In this document: piece by piece, positions 1 through 9,011 of the stretch
How positions within the stretch are numbered: position 1 is the stretch's first letter
Layout: every line of letters begins with the position of its first letter
Notes under the pieces: generated by a model
Databases searched by the model: none
What the model saw: only the letters and a program-made list of their open reading frames with translations
Told to the model about the DNA's origin: nothing
Position numbers and translations under genes: made by a program
Assembly (NCBI RefSeq): GCF_900090245.1
Contig: NZ_FMDN01000002.1
Coordinates: 248,001 to 312,000 of the forward strand
DNA length: 64,000 nucleotides
Reading direction: 5' to 3'
Source: Micromonospora halophytica
Lineage (GTDB): Bacteria; Actinomycetota; Actinomycetes; Mycobacteriales; Micromonosporaceae

Positions 1-154
1 GACACCTGATCGGCGCCCGCACCCCGTGACCGATGTCCCCCAGCCTTGGAAACCCGACTCGCTCCTGGGCCCCATGTCGCTGACCTTGTGGCATCACCGG
101 CGCGAGGAAACCGCCATTTCGCCGATATGGTGACTCTGGCCCGGCCGACCGGCC
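1..154. other. Window edge without a recognisable gene
   Basis: No convincing reading frame, RNA or repeat is visible in these bases. They lie downstream of the minus-strand proC stop and may be the 3' flank of a gene outside the window. Confidence 0.5.
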
Positions 155-973
155 TCAGTCGGCCTGGGCGGCCAGTTCGCGGGCCCGGTCCCGGGCGGCC
201 TCCAGCGCGGCCAGCAGCGCCGCCCGTACACCGTGCTTCTCCAACTCGCGGACGGCGGAGATGGTGGTGCCGGCGGGCGAGGTGACCGCCTCGCGGAGCT
301 TGACCGGGTGCTCGCCGGAGTCGCGCAGCATCACCGCCGAGCCGATCGCGGTCTGCACGATCAGCTCGTGCGCCACCTGCCGGGGCAGGCCGAGCAGGAT
401 GCCGGCGTCGATCATGGCCTCGACCAGCAGGTAGAAGTACGCCGGGCCGGAGCCGGAGAGCGCGGTCACCGCGTCCTGCTGGGACTCGGGCACCCGGACG
501 GTGGACCCGAGCGGCGAGAACATCTCCTCGGCGAGGGCGAGGTGCTCGCCGGTGGCGTGCGCGCCGGCCGAGATCGCGCTCATCGCCTGGTCGACCAGGG
601 CCGGGGTGTTGGTCATCACCCGCACCACCGGGGTGCCCTCGGGCAGCCGGCGGGCGAAGAAGGTGGTGGGCAGGCCGGCGCAGAGCGAGATGACCAGCTT
701 GTCGGCCGGCACCTTGGGGCCGATCTCGTCCAGCAGCACGCCCGCGTCCTGCGGCTTCACCGAGATCGCCAGCACCGCCGCCTCCTCGACCGCGGTGAGG
801 TTGTCCACCACCCGTACGCCGTACCGGGCGGTCAGTTCCTCGGCGCGGGCCGGGCGACGGGCGGTGGCCAGCAGCCGTTCCACCGGCCAGCCGGACCGGA
901 GCAGCCCGGAGAGCATCAACTCGCCGATCTTGCCGGCGCCGATCACCGCGACCGTGTGCCGGGCGGGTGCCAT
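155..973 (-). CDS. proC: Pyrroline-5-carboxylate reductase
   Basis: Catalyses the last step of proline synthesis, NAD(P)H reduction of 1-pyrroline-5-carboxylate, in the cytosol. The 272-residue product has the usual family length. The N-terminal Rossmann glycine motif GAGKIG is at residues 12-17, an LSGSGPAYFY segment lies mid-protein, and the family signature around VTSPAGTT lies in the C-terminal dimerisation domain. The ATG start is preceded on the minus strand by a GGAAGGGG ribosome site about 7 nt upstream. It lies 73 bp downstream of the phosphofructokinase on the same strand but looks independently started. Nothing is odd about it; identification rests on motifs and overall sequence. 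Confidence 0.95.
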   Translation of the reverse strand: MAPARHTVAVIGAGKIGELMLSGLLRSGWPVERLLATARRPARAEELTARYGVRVVDNLTAVEEAAVLAISVKPQDAGVLLDEIGPKVPADKLVISLCAGLPTTFFARRLPEGTPVVRVMTNTPALVDQAMSAISAGAHATGEHLALAEEMFSPLGSTVRVPESQQDAVTALSGSGPAYFYLLVEAMIDAGILLGLPRQVAHELIVQTAIGSAVMLRDSGEHPVKLREAVTSPAGTTISAVRELEKHGVRAALLAALEAARDRARELAAQAD

Positions 974-1046
974 CGGTCGTACCCCTTCCGTCGCGGGGGC
1001 CGGCGGCGCGGCGGGTGTCCCTGCCGCGCCGCCGGTCCACGGGCGA

Positions 1047-2075
1047 TCAGCTGCCGAAGAAGACCTCGGCCTCGGCGTACCGCTCCAGCGGCACGGTCTT
1101 CAGCTCAGCCGTGGCGTCGGCCAGCGGGACCCGGACGATGTCCGTGCTCTGCATCGCGACCATCTTGCCCCAGTCGCCCTCGTGGGCGGCGTCGATGGCC
1201 TGCAGGCCCAGTCGGGTGGCGAGCACCCGGTCGAACGCGGTGGGGGTGCCACCGCGCTGGATGTGGCCGAGCACGACGGTGCGGGCCTCCTTGCCGGTCT
1301 TCGCCTCCAGCTGCTCGGCGAGCCACTGGCCGATGCCGCCGAGGCGGACGTGGCCGAACGCGTCGAGCTCCTGGTTGTGCAGCACCATCTGGCCGTCCAG
1401 CGGCTGGGCGCCCTCGGCGACCACCACGATCGGGGCGTACTGGTGCTGGAAGCGCTTCTCGACGTAGCCGGCGACCTGCTCGACGTCGAACTGCCGCTCC
1501 GGCAGCAGGATCACGTTGGCGCCACCGGCGAGGCCGGCGTGCAGGGCGATCCAGCCGGCGTGCCGGCCCATCACCTCGACCACCAGGGTGCGGTGGTGGC
1601 TCTCGGCGGTGGTGTGCAGCCGGTCGATCGCCTCCATGGCGATGTTGACGGCGGTGTCGAAGCCGAAGGTGTAGTCGGTGGCGCCGAGGTCGTTGTCGAT
1701 CGTCTTCGGCACGCCGATGACGTTGACGCCGAGCTCGTGCAGCTTGGTGGCGACGCCGAGGGTGTCCTCGCCGCCGATCGCGATCAGCGCGTCCACGCCC
1801 TGCGCGGCGAGGTTCTCCTTGATCCGCTGCACGCCGTTCTCGATCTTGAACGGGTTGGTGCGGGACGAACCGAGGATGGTGCCGCCGCGCGGCAGGATGC
1901 CGCGGACCTCCGCGATGCCCAGCGGCCTGGACAGCCCCTCCAGGGGACCCTTCCAGCCGTCCTTGAAGCCCACGAACTCGTGACCGTAGCTGGCGACGCC
2001 CTTGCGGACCACCGCCCGAATGACCGCGTTGAGACCTGGGCAGTCGCCGCCGCCGGTGAGCACGCCGATACGCAT
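1047..2075 (-). CDS. pfkA: 6-phosphofructokinase, probably pyrophosphate-dependent
   Basis: Phosphorylates fructose 6-phosphate in glycolysis. The 342-residue protein starts MRIGVLTGGGDCPG. The frame is open upstream, but the ATG at 2075 is the right start: it is preceded by AGGAGG and begins at the family's conserved N terminus. The catalytic TIDND motif is at 125-129 and MGRHAG follows further on. The phosphoryl-donor pocket is GGED with Asp104, and PKTIDND with Lys124. In the PFK family (E. coli numbering is identical here) Gly104/Gly124 marks ATP enzymes and Asp104/Lys124 marks pyrophosphate enzymes. The PPi assignment is therefore a residue-based prediction, not shown by the sequence alone. 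Confidence 0.93.
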   Translation of the reverse strand: MRIGVLTGGGDCPGLNAVIRAVVRKGVASYGHEFVGFKDGWKGPLEGLSRPLGIAEVRGILPRGGTILGSSRTNPFKIENGVQRIKENLAAQGVDALIAIGGEDTLGVATKLHELGVNVIGVPKTIDNDLGATDYTFGFDTAVNIAMEAIDRLHTTAESHHRTLVVEVMGRHAGWIALHAGLAGGANVILLPERQFDVEQVAGYVEKRFQHQYAPIVVVAEGAQPLDGQMVLHNQELDAFGHVRLGGIGQWLAEQLEAKTGKEARTVVLGHIQRGGTPTAFDRVLATRLGLQAIDAAHEGDWGKMVAMQSTDIVRVPLADATAELKTVPLERYAEAEVFFGS

Positions 2076-2300
2076 GATCTGCTCATCCTCCTGGAGCATC
2101 AGGTGAAGCCCGGATAAGCCCCAGGATATGTGTCGGATCAGACCATCGGCGCCGTTGCCGGCCCGGGGCGGGCCGTCAGTGCGAACTGTAGTCGCCGCAG
2201 GCGTACGCCGACACCGCGCCCCGGCCGGTCCCACCCGTCGAGTGGGCTACCGGTCAGTAGCTGACCTCGTGGTTCTGCCCCGCCTCCGGCGACCTGCCGG

Positions 2301-2747
2301 TCACCGCCGGCCCGACAGGTTGACCACGGTGCCGCCCGGGGCGTCCCAGTACTCCGCCGAACTGGCGTGCACCTTGATCAGGGTCAGGCCGGGGGTGTCC
2401 AGGCCGTCGGGGAACCACGCCTTGAGCACCGGATTCCACAACTGCTCGGCCTTCGCCCGGTCGTACGCCTCCTGGGCGGTGCCGGAGACGGACACCCAAC
2501 AGTGGTGCTTCTGGTCGGAGAAGGCGACGTCGACCTCCGGGTTCACCCGGATCTGACGCACCTTGGCCGAGTCGGCGTAGGCGAAGAACCACAGGTCGCC
2601 GTCGAACTCGGCCTCCTGCAACGCCATCGGGCGGCTCACCAGGCGGCCGTCCACCCCGATCGTGGTCAGCATGCCGATCCGGGCGTCCCGGATCAGCTCG
2701 GTCACCCGACGGCGGGCGTCGGCGGTGCCGGTCGGTTCCCTGGTCAT
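2301..2747 (-). CDS. Pyridoxamine 5'-phosphate oxidase-family protein (general stress protein 26-like)
   Basis: A 148-residue single-domain split-barrel flavin-type protein. The segment from ARIGMLTTIG through SRPMALQEAEFDGDLWFF matches the Pyrid_ox_like / general stress protein 26 family. Such proteins bind FMN, FAD or F420, and true pyridoxamine phosphate oxidase activity is not implied. The start codon follows a GGAGGGGG tract about 5 nt upstream on the minus strand. It is flanked by short intergenic spaces and seems monocistronic. The substrate is unknown. The fold assignment is solid, the physiological role is not. Confidence 0.82.
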   Translation of the reverse strand: MTREPTGTADARRRVTELIRDARIGMLTTIGVDGRLVSRPMALQEAEFDGDLWFFAYADSAKVRQIRVNPEVDVAFSDQKHHCWVSVSGTAQEAYDRAKAEQLWNPVLKAWFPDGLDTPGLTLIKVHASSAEYWDAPGGTVVNLSGRR

Positions 2748-2829
2748 GTCGCAACCCCCTCCGGTGCGGTTCGCCGAACGGTGCCCGGGACGGAAGGGGT
2801 CAAACCTGAGGGAAAGCAGCGATCGGGAC

Positions 2830-3324
2830 TCAGCCCGTCATCGCCCGCCAGCGGGCCAGGTTGTGCCGGGCGTCGACCAGGGCGTCGTGCCGGTCGGCGT
2901 CGGCGTCGGGCAGCCTCGGCCGGCCCCGGTCGTCCCAGAGCTGGCGCAGGTCCTTGGTGAACCGGGGGATCTCCCGGGGCAGCGCCGGCATCGCCCCCCA
3001 GAGCTGGGCCAGCACCACGTGGTCGTACGCGGCGTACCAGGCCCAGAGTTCGAGCTGCTCGCCCGGGCGGTCACGGATCGGCTCCATCAGGAAGTCGTAC
3101 AGCTCGTCGCGGATCCGCTCCCGGGAACGCCAGGCCCGATCGGCCGGGGACGGGAGCTTGTCCAGCACGTTGCGGCGTACCCAGGGCACGGCGCGGGAGT
3201 CGTCGAACTCGGTGGAGACCGCGTAGAACTCGCGGCCGTACTCGTCGACGACACCGATCGAGACGAGGTCGACGATCCGGCCGTCCTCGATGAATTCGCA
3301 GTCGTAGAAGTAGCGGTAGGCCAT
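2830..3324 (-). CDS. Polyadenylate-specific 3'-exoribonuclease AS (RNase AS)
   Basis: Homolog of the mycobacterial Rv2179c RNase AS family, a small DEDDh exoribonuclease that trims 3' adenosine tails. The 164-residue protein begins MAYRYFYDCEF, with catalytic Asp8 and Glu10. A third acid is in AAYDHVV and the His/Asp pair in HDALVDARHN. A second in-frame ATG three codons upstream (3333) is possible. I chose 3324 because it starts at the conserved family N terminus and has a GGGGG tract just upstream. It stands alone between a flavin-domain gene and the CRP-type regulator on the opposite strand. The family assignment is strong; the substrate is inferred from the mycobacterial enzyme. Confidence 0.85.
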   Translation of the reverse strand: MAYRYFYDCEFIEDGRIVDLVSIGVVDEYGREFYAVSTEFDDSRAVPWVRRNVLDKLPSPADRAWRSRERIRDELYDFLMEPIRDRPGEQLELWAWYAAYDHVVLAQLWGAMPALPREIPRFTKDLRQLWDDRGRPRLPDADADRHDALVDARHNLARWRAMTG

Positions 3325-3592
3325 CGCCCCCATCCTCGCCCATTACCGAACGGCACCGCCGCGCGGGGGCGCACCGGACCCGGCCGATCGGCCCGACCGC
3401 ACCTCAGCCGGGTGGTCCGTCGCAGCTCGGGAGTGTCACGGAGACGATTTGAGGGGTGTACAGCAAGCTACCGGGCCGTCATGATCTGATGTGTACCGCT
3501 ACCGGACGCCGACCGGGTTCACCACCGGTCAGGGGCCGTCAGGTTCACCCGGTGAGCGAGTTGTGGGTCCGTGACCGGGGAGGGGTTGGGCC

Positions 3593-4285
3593 GTGGAGAT
3601 GCGCCTGCCGGAGCCGGGTGACGCCCTCACGGGCGTGGAACTGTTCGCGGGGCTGGAGCCGGAGGTCCGCCAACGGGTCATCGCCGCGGCGGTGCCGCGC
3701 ACGTACCGCAAGGGCCAGCTGCTCTTCGTGGAGAACGACCCGGGCGAGTCGCTGATCGTGCTGCGCCGCGGGGCGGTGGCGGTCTTCCGCACCGCGCCGA
3801 CCGGCGAGCGGGCGGTGCTGTCGGTGATCCGACCGCCGGACGTGCTCGGCGAGGTCTCCCTGCTGGACGCCTCGACCCGCTCGGCCTCCGCCGAGGCGAT
3901 CGAGGACTGCGCGGCGCTCGCCCTGTCCCGACCCGCCTTCATGGAGCTGGTGCACTCCAACCCGCGCATCCTCGACGCGGTGATGCGCTCGCTGGGCGGC
4001 CTGATCCGCCGGCTCACCGAGCAGAACGCCGACCACGTCTTCCTGGACCTGCCCGGCCGGGTGGCCAAGACCCTGGTCCGGCTCGCCGGCGAGAGCCAGG
4101 CCCCGATGATCACCATCGAGCTCAACCAGAGCCAGCTGGCCGAGATGGCCGGCGGCTCCCGGCAGAGCGTCAACCAGGCGATCGGCTCCTTCGCCAACCG
4201 GGGTTGGCTGCGCACCGAGGGCCGGCGGATCGTGGTCACCGACGTCGCCGCGCTGCGTCGCCGCGCGGGGATGGCCGAGCGCTGA
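3593..4285 (+). CDS. CRP/FNR-family transcription regulator, cAMP-binding type
   Basis: A 230-residue regulator with an N-terminal cyclic-nucleotide-binding beta-roll (about residues 15-130), a dimerisation helix (about 130-150) and a C-terminal winged helix with helix-turn-helix at about 178-207 (LNQSQLAEMAGGSRQSVN). The cAMP phosphate-binding signature is present as Gly86-Glu87 and Arg96-Ser97. Start is GTG at 3593 after a GGGGAGGGG ribosome site; an ATG two codons later is an alternative. The upstream region holds two direct GTGTAC copies (3456 and 3491), which may be operator DNA, though this is only suggestive. A class III adenylate cyclase lies 500 bp downstream on the same strand, so cAMP is a reasonable ligand. 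Confidence 0.88.
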   Translation: MEMRLPEPGDALTGVELFAGLEPEVRQRVIAAAVPRTYRKGQLLFVENDPGESLIVLRRGAVAVFRTAPTGERAVLSVIRPPDVLGEVSLLDASTRSASAEAIEDCAALALSRPAFMELVHSNPRILDAVMRSLGGLIRRLTEQNADHVFLDLPGRVAKTLVRLAGESQAPMITIELNQSQLAEMAGGSRQSVNQAIGSFANRGWLRTEGRRIVVTDVAALRRRAGMAER

Positions 4286-4378
4286 CCGTCGCGGTCCCGG
4301 CGCGACCACACACCTTCCTGCGTACGCGAAGAAGGACGCGGCCGACGGACCGTGGGGTCCGCCGGCCGCCCGGGTGAG

Positions 4379-4645
4379 TCAGTTGGTCGTGTCGTCCGCG
4401 GGCGGGGCGCCCGGGCCGGGACCGATCTTCTCCGGCGGGGTGCCCGGACCCGGACCGATCTTCTGCGGATCGGTCGTGGTGCTCGTGGTCGTGCCGGTGT
4501 CCGAGGCCGTCTGGCCGTCGGGGTTCTCCACCATGCCCTGCTCCTCCAGTCTGGCGAGAGTGACCGCGTCGACGTCGACCGTCTCGCCCGGTGACCGGAC
4601 GGTCCCGCCCGGGTCGGTCCAGTAGGCGGACAACCGAACCTGCAC
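4379..4645 (-). CDS. Small hypothetical protein with KIGPGPG repeat tail
   Basis: I do not recognise this 88-residue protein. It starts at a GTG preceded by AGGAG and begins MQVRLSAYWTDPGGTVRSPG. The first 50 residues look folded and acidic (ETVDVDAVTLARLEEQGMV). The C-terminal third is a low-complexity tail with a Thr/Ser stretch and two tandem copies of KIGPGPG(T/A)PP, visible in DNA as a near-duplicate of about 30 bp. There is no signal peptide or membrane segment. It lies antisense between crp and the cyclase gene. The head resembles short phage-like or actinobacterial uncharacterised proteins, but I cannot name a family. Confidence 0.68.
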   Translation of the reverse strand: MQVRLSAYWTDPGGTVRSPGETVDVDAVTLARLEEQGMVENPDGQTASDTGTTTSTTTDPQKIGPGPGTPPEKIGPGPGAPPADDTTN

Positions 4646-4813
4646 GGCACTCTCCTGACGGTGAACTTGTCTTGTGAGGAACACTAGTGTCGGCTGATCA
4701 GCCCCGGGGTCGGCCCGCACGTCGGGTACCCGACTGGATCAGCTCCGCGCGATACTGGGGTCTCCCCACGTACGGAGTTCGACATCGACCTCAAGTGTGG
4801 ACACTGCTCCCGG

Positions 4814-7800
4814 GTGGCAGGGCCGGACGACCGCTTCTGTGGCGGCTGCGGACAGGCGCTGTCGCTCGGCTGTGCGTCGTGCGGGCACGGCAACAACCCC
4901 GAGGCGAACTTCTGCACCAACTGCGGGCAGCCGCTGCGGGACCACGCCGTCGTGGTGCAGGAGGACCGACGCCAGGTCAGCGTGCTGTTCATCGACATCG
5001 TCGACTTCACCGCGTACGCCGAACGGGCCGACCCGGAGCAGGCACGCAGCCTCCAGCAGGCCTACTTCGCCACCGTCCGCCGGCTGGTCCACCAGTACGG
5101 CGGAGTGGTGGAGAAGTACATCGGCGACGCGGTGATGGCGCTCTTCGGCGCCCCGGTCGCCACCGACAACGACGCTCTGCGCTGTGTGCGGGCCGGACTG
5201 GAACTGCAGCGCAGCCTGGCCCGGCAGGCCGCCGGCCCGCAGCCGCCCCTCGGCTTCCGGGTCGGGGTGGCCACCGGCGAGGCGCTGGTCGACCTCTCCG
5301 CCACCCGCGACGGCGGCCAGGCCTTCGTCACCGGCGACGTGGTCAACACCGCCTCCCGGTTGCAGGCGCTCGCCCCGCCGGGCGGGGTGGTCGTCGACGA
5401 GAGCACCTGGTCGGCCACCCGGCACGAGATGGAATACGCCGACCGTCCACCGGTGACGCTGCGCGGCCGGTCGGCGGTCAGCCGGATCTGGCTCGCCGTC
5501 CAGGCCCGGCCGCGTACCGACCCGCAGTCCGCCGAGCTGACCCCGATGATCAACCGGGAGCATGAGCGCGGCCTGCTGGTCAGCGCCCTGCACCGCACCG
5601 TCACCGAGCGCGTGTCGCAGCTGGTGACCGTCTTCGGACCGGCCGGGGTGGGCAAGAGCCGGCTGCTGCGGGAGCTGTCCCGGCACGCCGCCAACCTCCC
5701 CGGACACCGGGTCACCTGGCTGGTCGGGCAGTGCCCGCCGTTCGGTGAGAACGTCACGTACGCCGCCCTGGCCGACATCGTCAAGAGCTGGGTGGGCCTG
5801 CCCGAGGGCGACGATCCGGAGGCGCTGCCCGACCGACTGCGGACCCGGCTGGCCCAGCTCGGTGAGCCGCACGGCACCCGGCTGGCCGGGGCGCTCGGCC
5901 CGCTGCTCGGCGTGCCCGGGGAGCGGCTGGCCCCGGGCGAGGCGGAGGCCGCCTGGCGACGGTTCCTGCTCGCCCTGGCCGCCCAGGGCCCGACGGTGCT
6001 GGTCTTCGAGGACATGCACTGGGCCGACCAGCCGATGCTCACCTTCGTCGAGCAGCTCGGCGCGTCCGCCCGGGGCGTACCCCTGCTGGTGGTCGCGACC
6101 GCGCGGCCGGAGCTGCGGGAGCGGCACCCGGCCTGGACCGGCACGATCAGCGGCACCATGTCCATCTCGGTGCCGCCGATGCACGACACCGACATCGACA
6201 CCCTCTACTCGCTGCTGCTGGGCCAGGCCACCCTGCCGGCGTCCGCGCGGGCCCCGCTGATCGAGTTCGCCGACGGCAATCCGCTCTACGCCCAGGAGTA
6301 CGCCCGGATGCTGCTGGACGGCGGGCTGCTGGAACCGACCGTCCGGTTCGACCCGGCCGGGACGTCGGGCATGCCGCGCACCGTGCAGGCGGTCATCGCC
6401 AACCGGCTCGACCTGCTCGACCCGGCCGACCGGGCGGTGCTGCAGGCCGCCGCCGTGGTTGGCGTGCAGTTCTGGCCAGCGCCGGTGGCGGGCGCGCTCG
6501 GCCGGCCGGCGGAGTGGGTGGAGCGGGCGCTGGACCGCCTCCAGCGCCGCGACATGGTCTACGAGCTGCCCAGCTCCACCATGCCCGGCCAGCCCGAGTA
6601 CCGGTTCCGGCACATCCTGGTGCGCGACGTCTGCTACCAGCGGCTGCCCCGTGCCGAGCGGGTGCTGCGGCACCAGCGCACCGCCGACTGGCTGGAGCAG
6701 CTCGCCGACGGTCGCCAGCAGGACCTGGCCGAGGTGTTGGCCAACCACCGCTGGACGGCGCACGAGATCGCCCGCATGGTCGGCCTGGACCCGACGCCGT
6801 ACGCGCGCGACGCCCGCGCCGCCCTGCACCGGGCCGCCCGCCGGGCGTACGCGCTGCACGCGCTCGACAACGCGGCGACGCTGGTCTCCCGGGCCCTCTC
6901 CGTCGGCGGTGAACCCGACCCGGCGCTGGAGCTGTTCGACGCCGAGCTGGCCCTGTACCGCGACGGTGACTCGTTCCTGGTGGACGGGGGCACCCGCACG
7001 CTGACCGCGCTGGCCGGCCGGCTGGCCGACGCCGGTGACCGGACCGGCGAGGCCCGGGCCTGGACGCTGCTGGCCACCGCGGCGTGGAGCCGTGCCGACC
7101 GCGCCGAGACGCTGCGCTGCCTGGACCGGGCCATCGGCATCTACGCCGAGCTGCCGGACACCGAGGAGAAGGCGGAGGCGCTGCTCGAGCTGGCCCGGGT
7201 GCGGATGCTCAACGCCGAGACCGACCCGGCCTGCGAGGCCGCCCGGTCGGCCGCCGAGCTGGCCGAGCGGATGGCGCTGCCGGAGGTGCAGGCGAACGCC
7301 CGGATCACCCTGGCGGTGGCCCGGTACATGGCCGGCGAGCAGGACGCCTACGCCGCGCTGGAGGACGTCGCCCGGCACTGCCGGGTGGAGCGGCTGAGCA
7401 GCCGGCGGCGGGCGCTGCAGAACCTGGCCTGGGCGGCGCAGGAGGAGGGCGACCTCACCGGTTCGGCGCGGCTGGTGCAGGAGCAGCGGTCCCTGGACCC
7501 GGGCGGCGGCCACGGCATCGCGACGAGCTTCGCCGACCAGTGGGCGCGGGCGTACTACGCCGGGGACTGGGTGGCCGCGCTGGAGATGGCGGCCGAGTCC
7601 ACCCGCCGTCCGACCGCGGAGTGGGACCTGCACATCGTCGCCGTCTCCGGCTGGATGCGGCAGCTGCGGGCCGACCCGGACACCGCGACCGTCGCGCCGC
7701 CCGACGACGGCGGGCCGGATCTCGTGGCGCGGGCGGTGGCCGCCGCCCGGCGCAGCGGCTTCCACCGGGTGCTGCGGTCGACGCTGGCGCACGCCGCCCT

Positions 7801-8275
7801 CTGCCTGGCGGTGCGCGGTTCGCGCGGCGAGTCGATGCGGCTGCTCACCGAGCTGGACGAGGACTGGCGGCGCAGCCGGATGATCCCGTTCGCGGAGTGG
7901 GTGCCGGCGGTCGGCCACGTCGCCGTCGTGCTCGGCCCGGAGGCGGCCCGGCTGGTGCGCGACATGCTCACCCGGGCACCGCGGATGACCCCGTGGGCGC
8001 TGGCCGCCGGGCAGGTCGCCGACGCCACCCTGGCGGTCGCCGAGGGGGACGCGACCACCGCCGGCCGGCTGTTCCGGTCGGCGGCCGACAGCTACGCCCG
8101 GATGACCGACATCACGGACCACGCGCTCACCACCGCGCTGTCGGTGCCGGCGTTGGCCGCCGACGACCCGGTGCGGGCGGCGGAGGCCCTGGCCCGGGTA
8201 CGCGACTTCGCCGCGCGCACCGGGGCGTCCGGGCTGCTCCGGCTCGCCACGCCCGGCCCGGCCGGACCCACCTGA
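4814..8275 (+). CDS. Class III adenylate cyclase fused to an AAA ATPase and TPR-like region
   Basis: A 1153-residue signalling protein. Zinc-ribbon cysteines are at 9/12, 20/23 and 34/37. A class III cyclase domain spans about 50-235, with metal ligands Asp61 and Asp105, adenine-specifying Lys101/Thr173, and transition-state Asn178/Arg182, so it is predicted active and class IIIb. A P-loop ATPase follows (Walker A at 275-282, Walker B LVFEDMHWAD near 400), then about 600 helical TPR-like residues. I see no C-terminal LuxR helix-turn-helix. GTG 4814 is the first canonical start, but it cuts the first zinc ribbon in half. The frame continues upstream through CGHC to a stop at 4685 with no ATG, GTG or TTG, so a non-standard start such as ACG at 4772 is possible. 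Confidence 0.9.
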   Translation: MAGPDDRFCGGCGQALSLGCASCGHGNNPEANFCTNCGQPLRDHAVVVQEDRRQVSVLFIDIVDFTAYAERADPEQARSLQQAYFATVRRLVHQYGGVVEKYIGDAVMALFGAPVATDNDALRCVRAGLELQRSLARQAAGPQPPLGFRVGVATGEALVDLSATRDGGQAFVTGDVVNTASRLQALAPPGGVVVDESTWSATRHEMEYADRPPVTLRGRSAVSRIWLAVQARPRTDPQSAELTPMINREHERGLLVSALHRTVTERVSQLVTVFGPAGVGKSRLLRELSRHAANLPGHRVTWLVGQCPPFGENVTYAALADIVKSWVGLPEGDDPEALPDRLRTRLAQLGEPHGTRLAGALGPLLGVPGERLAPGEAEAAWRRFLLALAAQGPTVLVFEDMHWADQPMLTFVEQLGASARGVPLLVVATARPELRERHPAWTGTISGTMSISVPPMHDTDIDTLYSLLLGQATLPASARAPLIEFADGNPLYAQEYARMLLDGGLLEPTVRFDPAGTSGMPRTVQAVIANRLDLLDPADRAVLQAAAVVGVQFWPAPVAGALGRPAEWVERALDRLQRRDMVYELPSSTMPGQPEYRFRHILVRDVCYQRLPRAERVLRHQRTADWLEQLADGRQQDLAEVLANHRWTAHEIARMVGLDPTPYARDARAALHRAARRAYALHALDNAATLVSRALSVGGEPDPALELFDAELALYRDGDSFLVDGGTRTLTALAGRLADAGDRTGEARAWTLLATAAWSRADRAETLRCLDRAIGIYAELPDTEEKAEALLELARVRMLNAETDPACEAARSAAELAERMALPEVQANARITLAVARYMAGEQDAYAALEDVARHCRVERLSSRRRALQNLAWAAQEEGDLTGSARLVQEQRSLDPGGGHGIATSFADQWARAYYAGDWVAALEMAAESTRRPTAEWDLHIVAVSGWMRQLRADPDTATVAPPDDGGPDLVARAVAAARRSGFHRVLRSTLAHAALCLAVRGSRGESMRLLTELDEDWRRSRMIPFAEWVPAVGHVAVVLGPEAARLVRDMLTRAPRMTPWALAAGQVADATLAVAEGDATTAGRLFRSAADSYARMTDITDHALTTALSVPALAADDPVRAAEALARVRDFAARTGASGLLRLATPGPAGPT

Positions 8276-8300
8276 TCCCGGAGCGCGCCCGGGACGGCGC

Positions 8301-9011
8301 TCAGGCGGCGACGGGCTGGCGCTCCACGGGCTCGGCCGGCGGCTGGTTCTTCAGCTTGGCGGCGTACATGTCGACGTACTCGCGGCCGGAGAGCTCCATC
8401 AGCTCGTACATGATCTCGTCGGTGACCGCGCGCTCGACGAACCGGTCGCCGGACATCCCGGCGTAGCGGGAGAAGTCCAGGGGCGCGCCGAAACGGATCC
8501 GCACCCGGGCGACCTTGGGGATGAGCTTGCCGGTGGGCTGGATCTCGTCGGAGTTGAGCATCGCCATCGGCACCACCGGGGCGCCGCTGTCCAGGGCGAG
8601 CCGCGCCACCCCGGTCTTGCCCCGGAAGAGCCGCCCGTCCGGTGACCGGGTCCCCTCCGGGTAGATGCCGGCGATCCCGCCGGCCCGCAGCACCCTCAGC
8701 TGGGTGTCCAACGCGGCCTGGGCGGCCCGTCCACCGGAGCGGTCGACCGGGATGCAGCCGGTGCCGGCGAAGAACGCCTTGGTCAGCCAGCCCTTGATGC
8801 CCTTACCGGTGAAGTATTCCGCTTTGGCGATGAAAGTGACTTTTCGCGGTACGACCAGCGGCGTGAAGATCGAATCGGAGAAGGAGAGGTGGTTGCTGGC
8901 GAGGATCACCGGTCCGCTCCCGGGCAGGTGGTGCAGCCCCTCGACCTGCGGACGGAAGATCAGCCTGAGCAGTGGGCCGAGGAGAATGTGCTTCATCAGC
9001 CAGTACAGCAA
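8301..9011 (-). CDS. 1-acyl-sn-glycerol-3-phosphate acyltransferase (PlsC family)
   Basis: Transfers an acyl chain to lysophosphatidic acid or a related lipid at the membrane. From the TTG at 9011 the protein has 236 residues. The family motif NHLSFSDS gives His41 and Asp46 (HX4D), and PEGTRS (Glu119-Ser123) binds the phosphate. A hydrophobic N terminus (LYWLMKHILLGPLLRLIF) would anchor it. The frame is open further upstream, but TTG 9011 follows GGAAGGA at good spacing, and the ATG at 8996 lacks a ribosome site. It is transcribed away from the neighbouring membrane-protein gene. The exact acceptor lipid is unknown. Confidence 0.88.
   Translation of the reverse strand: MLYWLMKHILLGPLLRLIFRPQVEGLHHLPGSGPVILASNHLSFSDSIFTPLVVPRKVTFIAKAEYFTGKGIKGWLTKAFFAGTGCIPVDRSGGRAAQAALDTQLRVLRAGGIAGIYPEGTRSPDGRLFRGKTGVARLALDSGAPVVPMAMLNSDEIQPTGKLIPKVARVRIRFGAPLDFSRYAGMSGDRFVERAVTDEIMYELMELSGREYVDMYAAKLKNQPPAEPVERQPVAA

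Noticed and set aside
4739..8122. 1127-codon antisense frame across the cyclase gene
   Set aside because: Low-complexity Gly/Arg/Gln composition and no motif; the plus strand encodes clear domains throughout.
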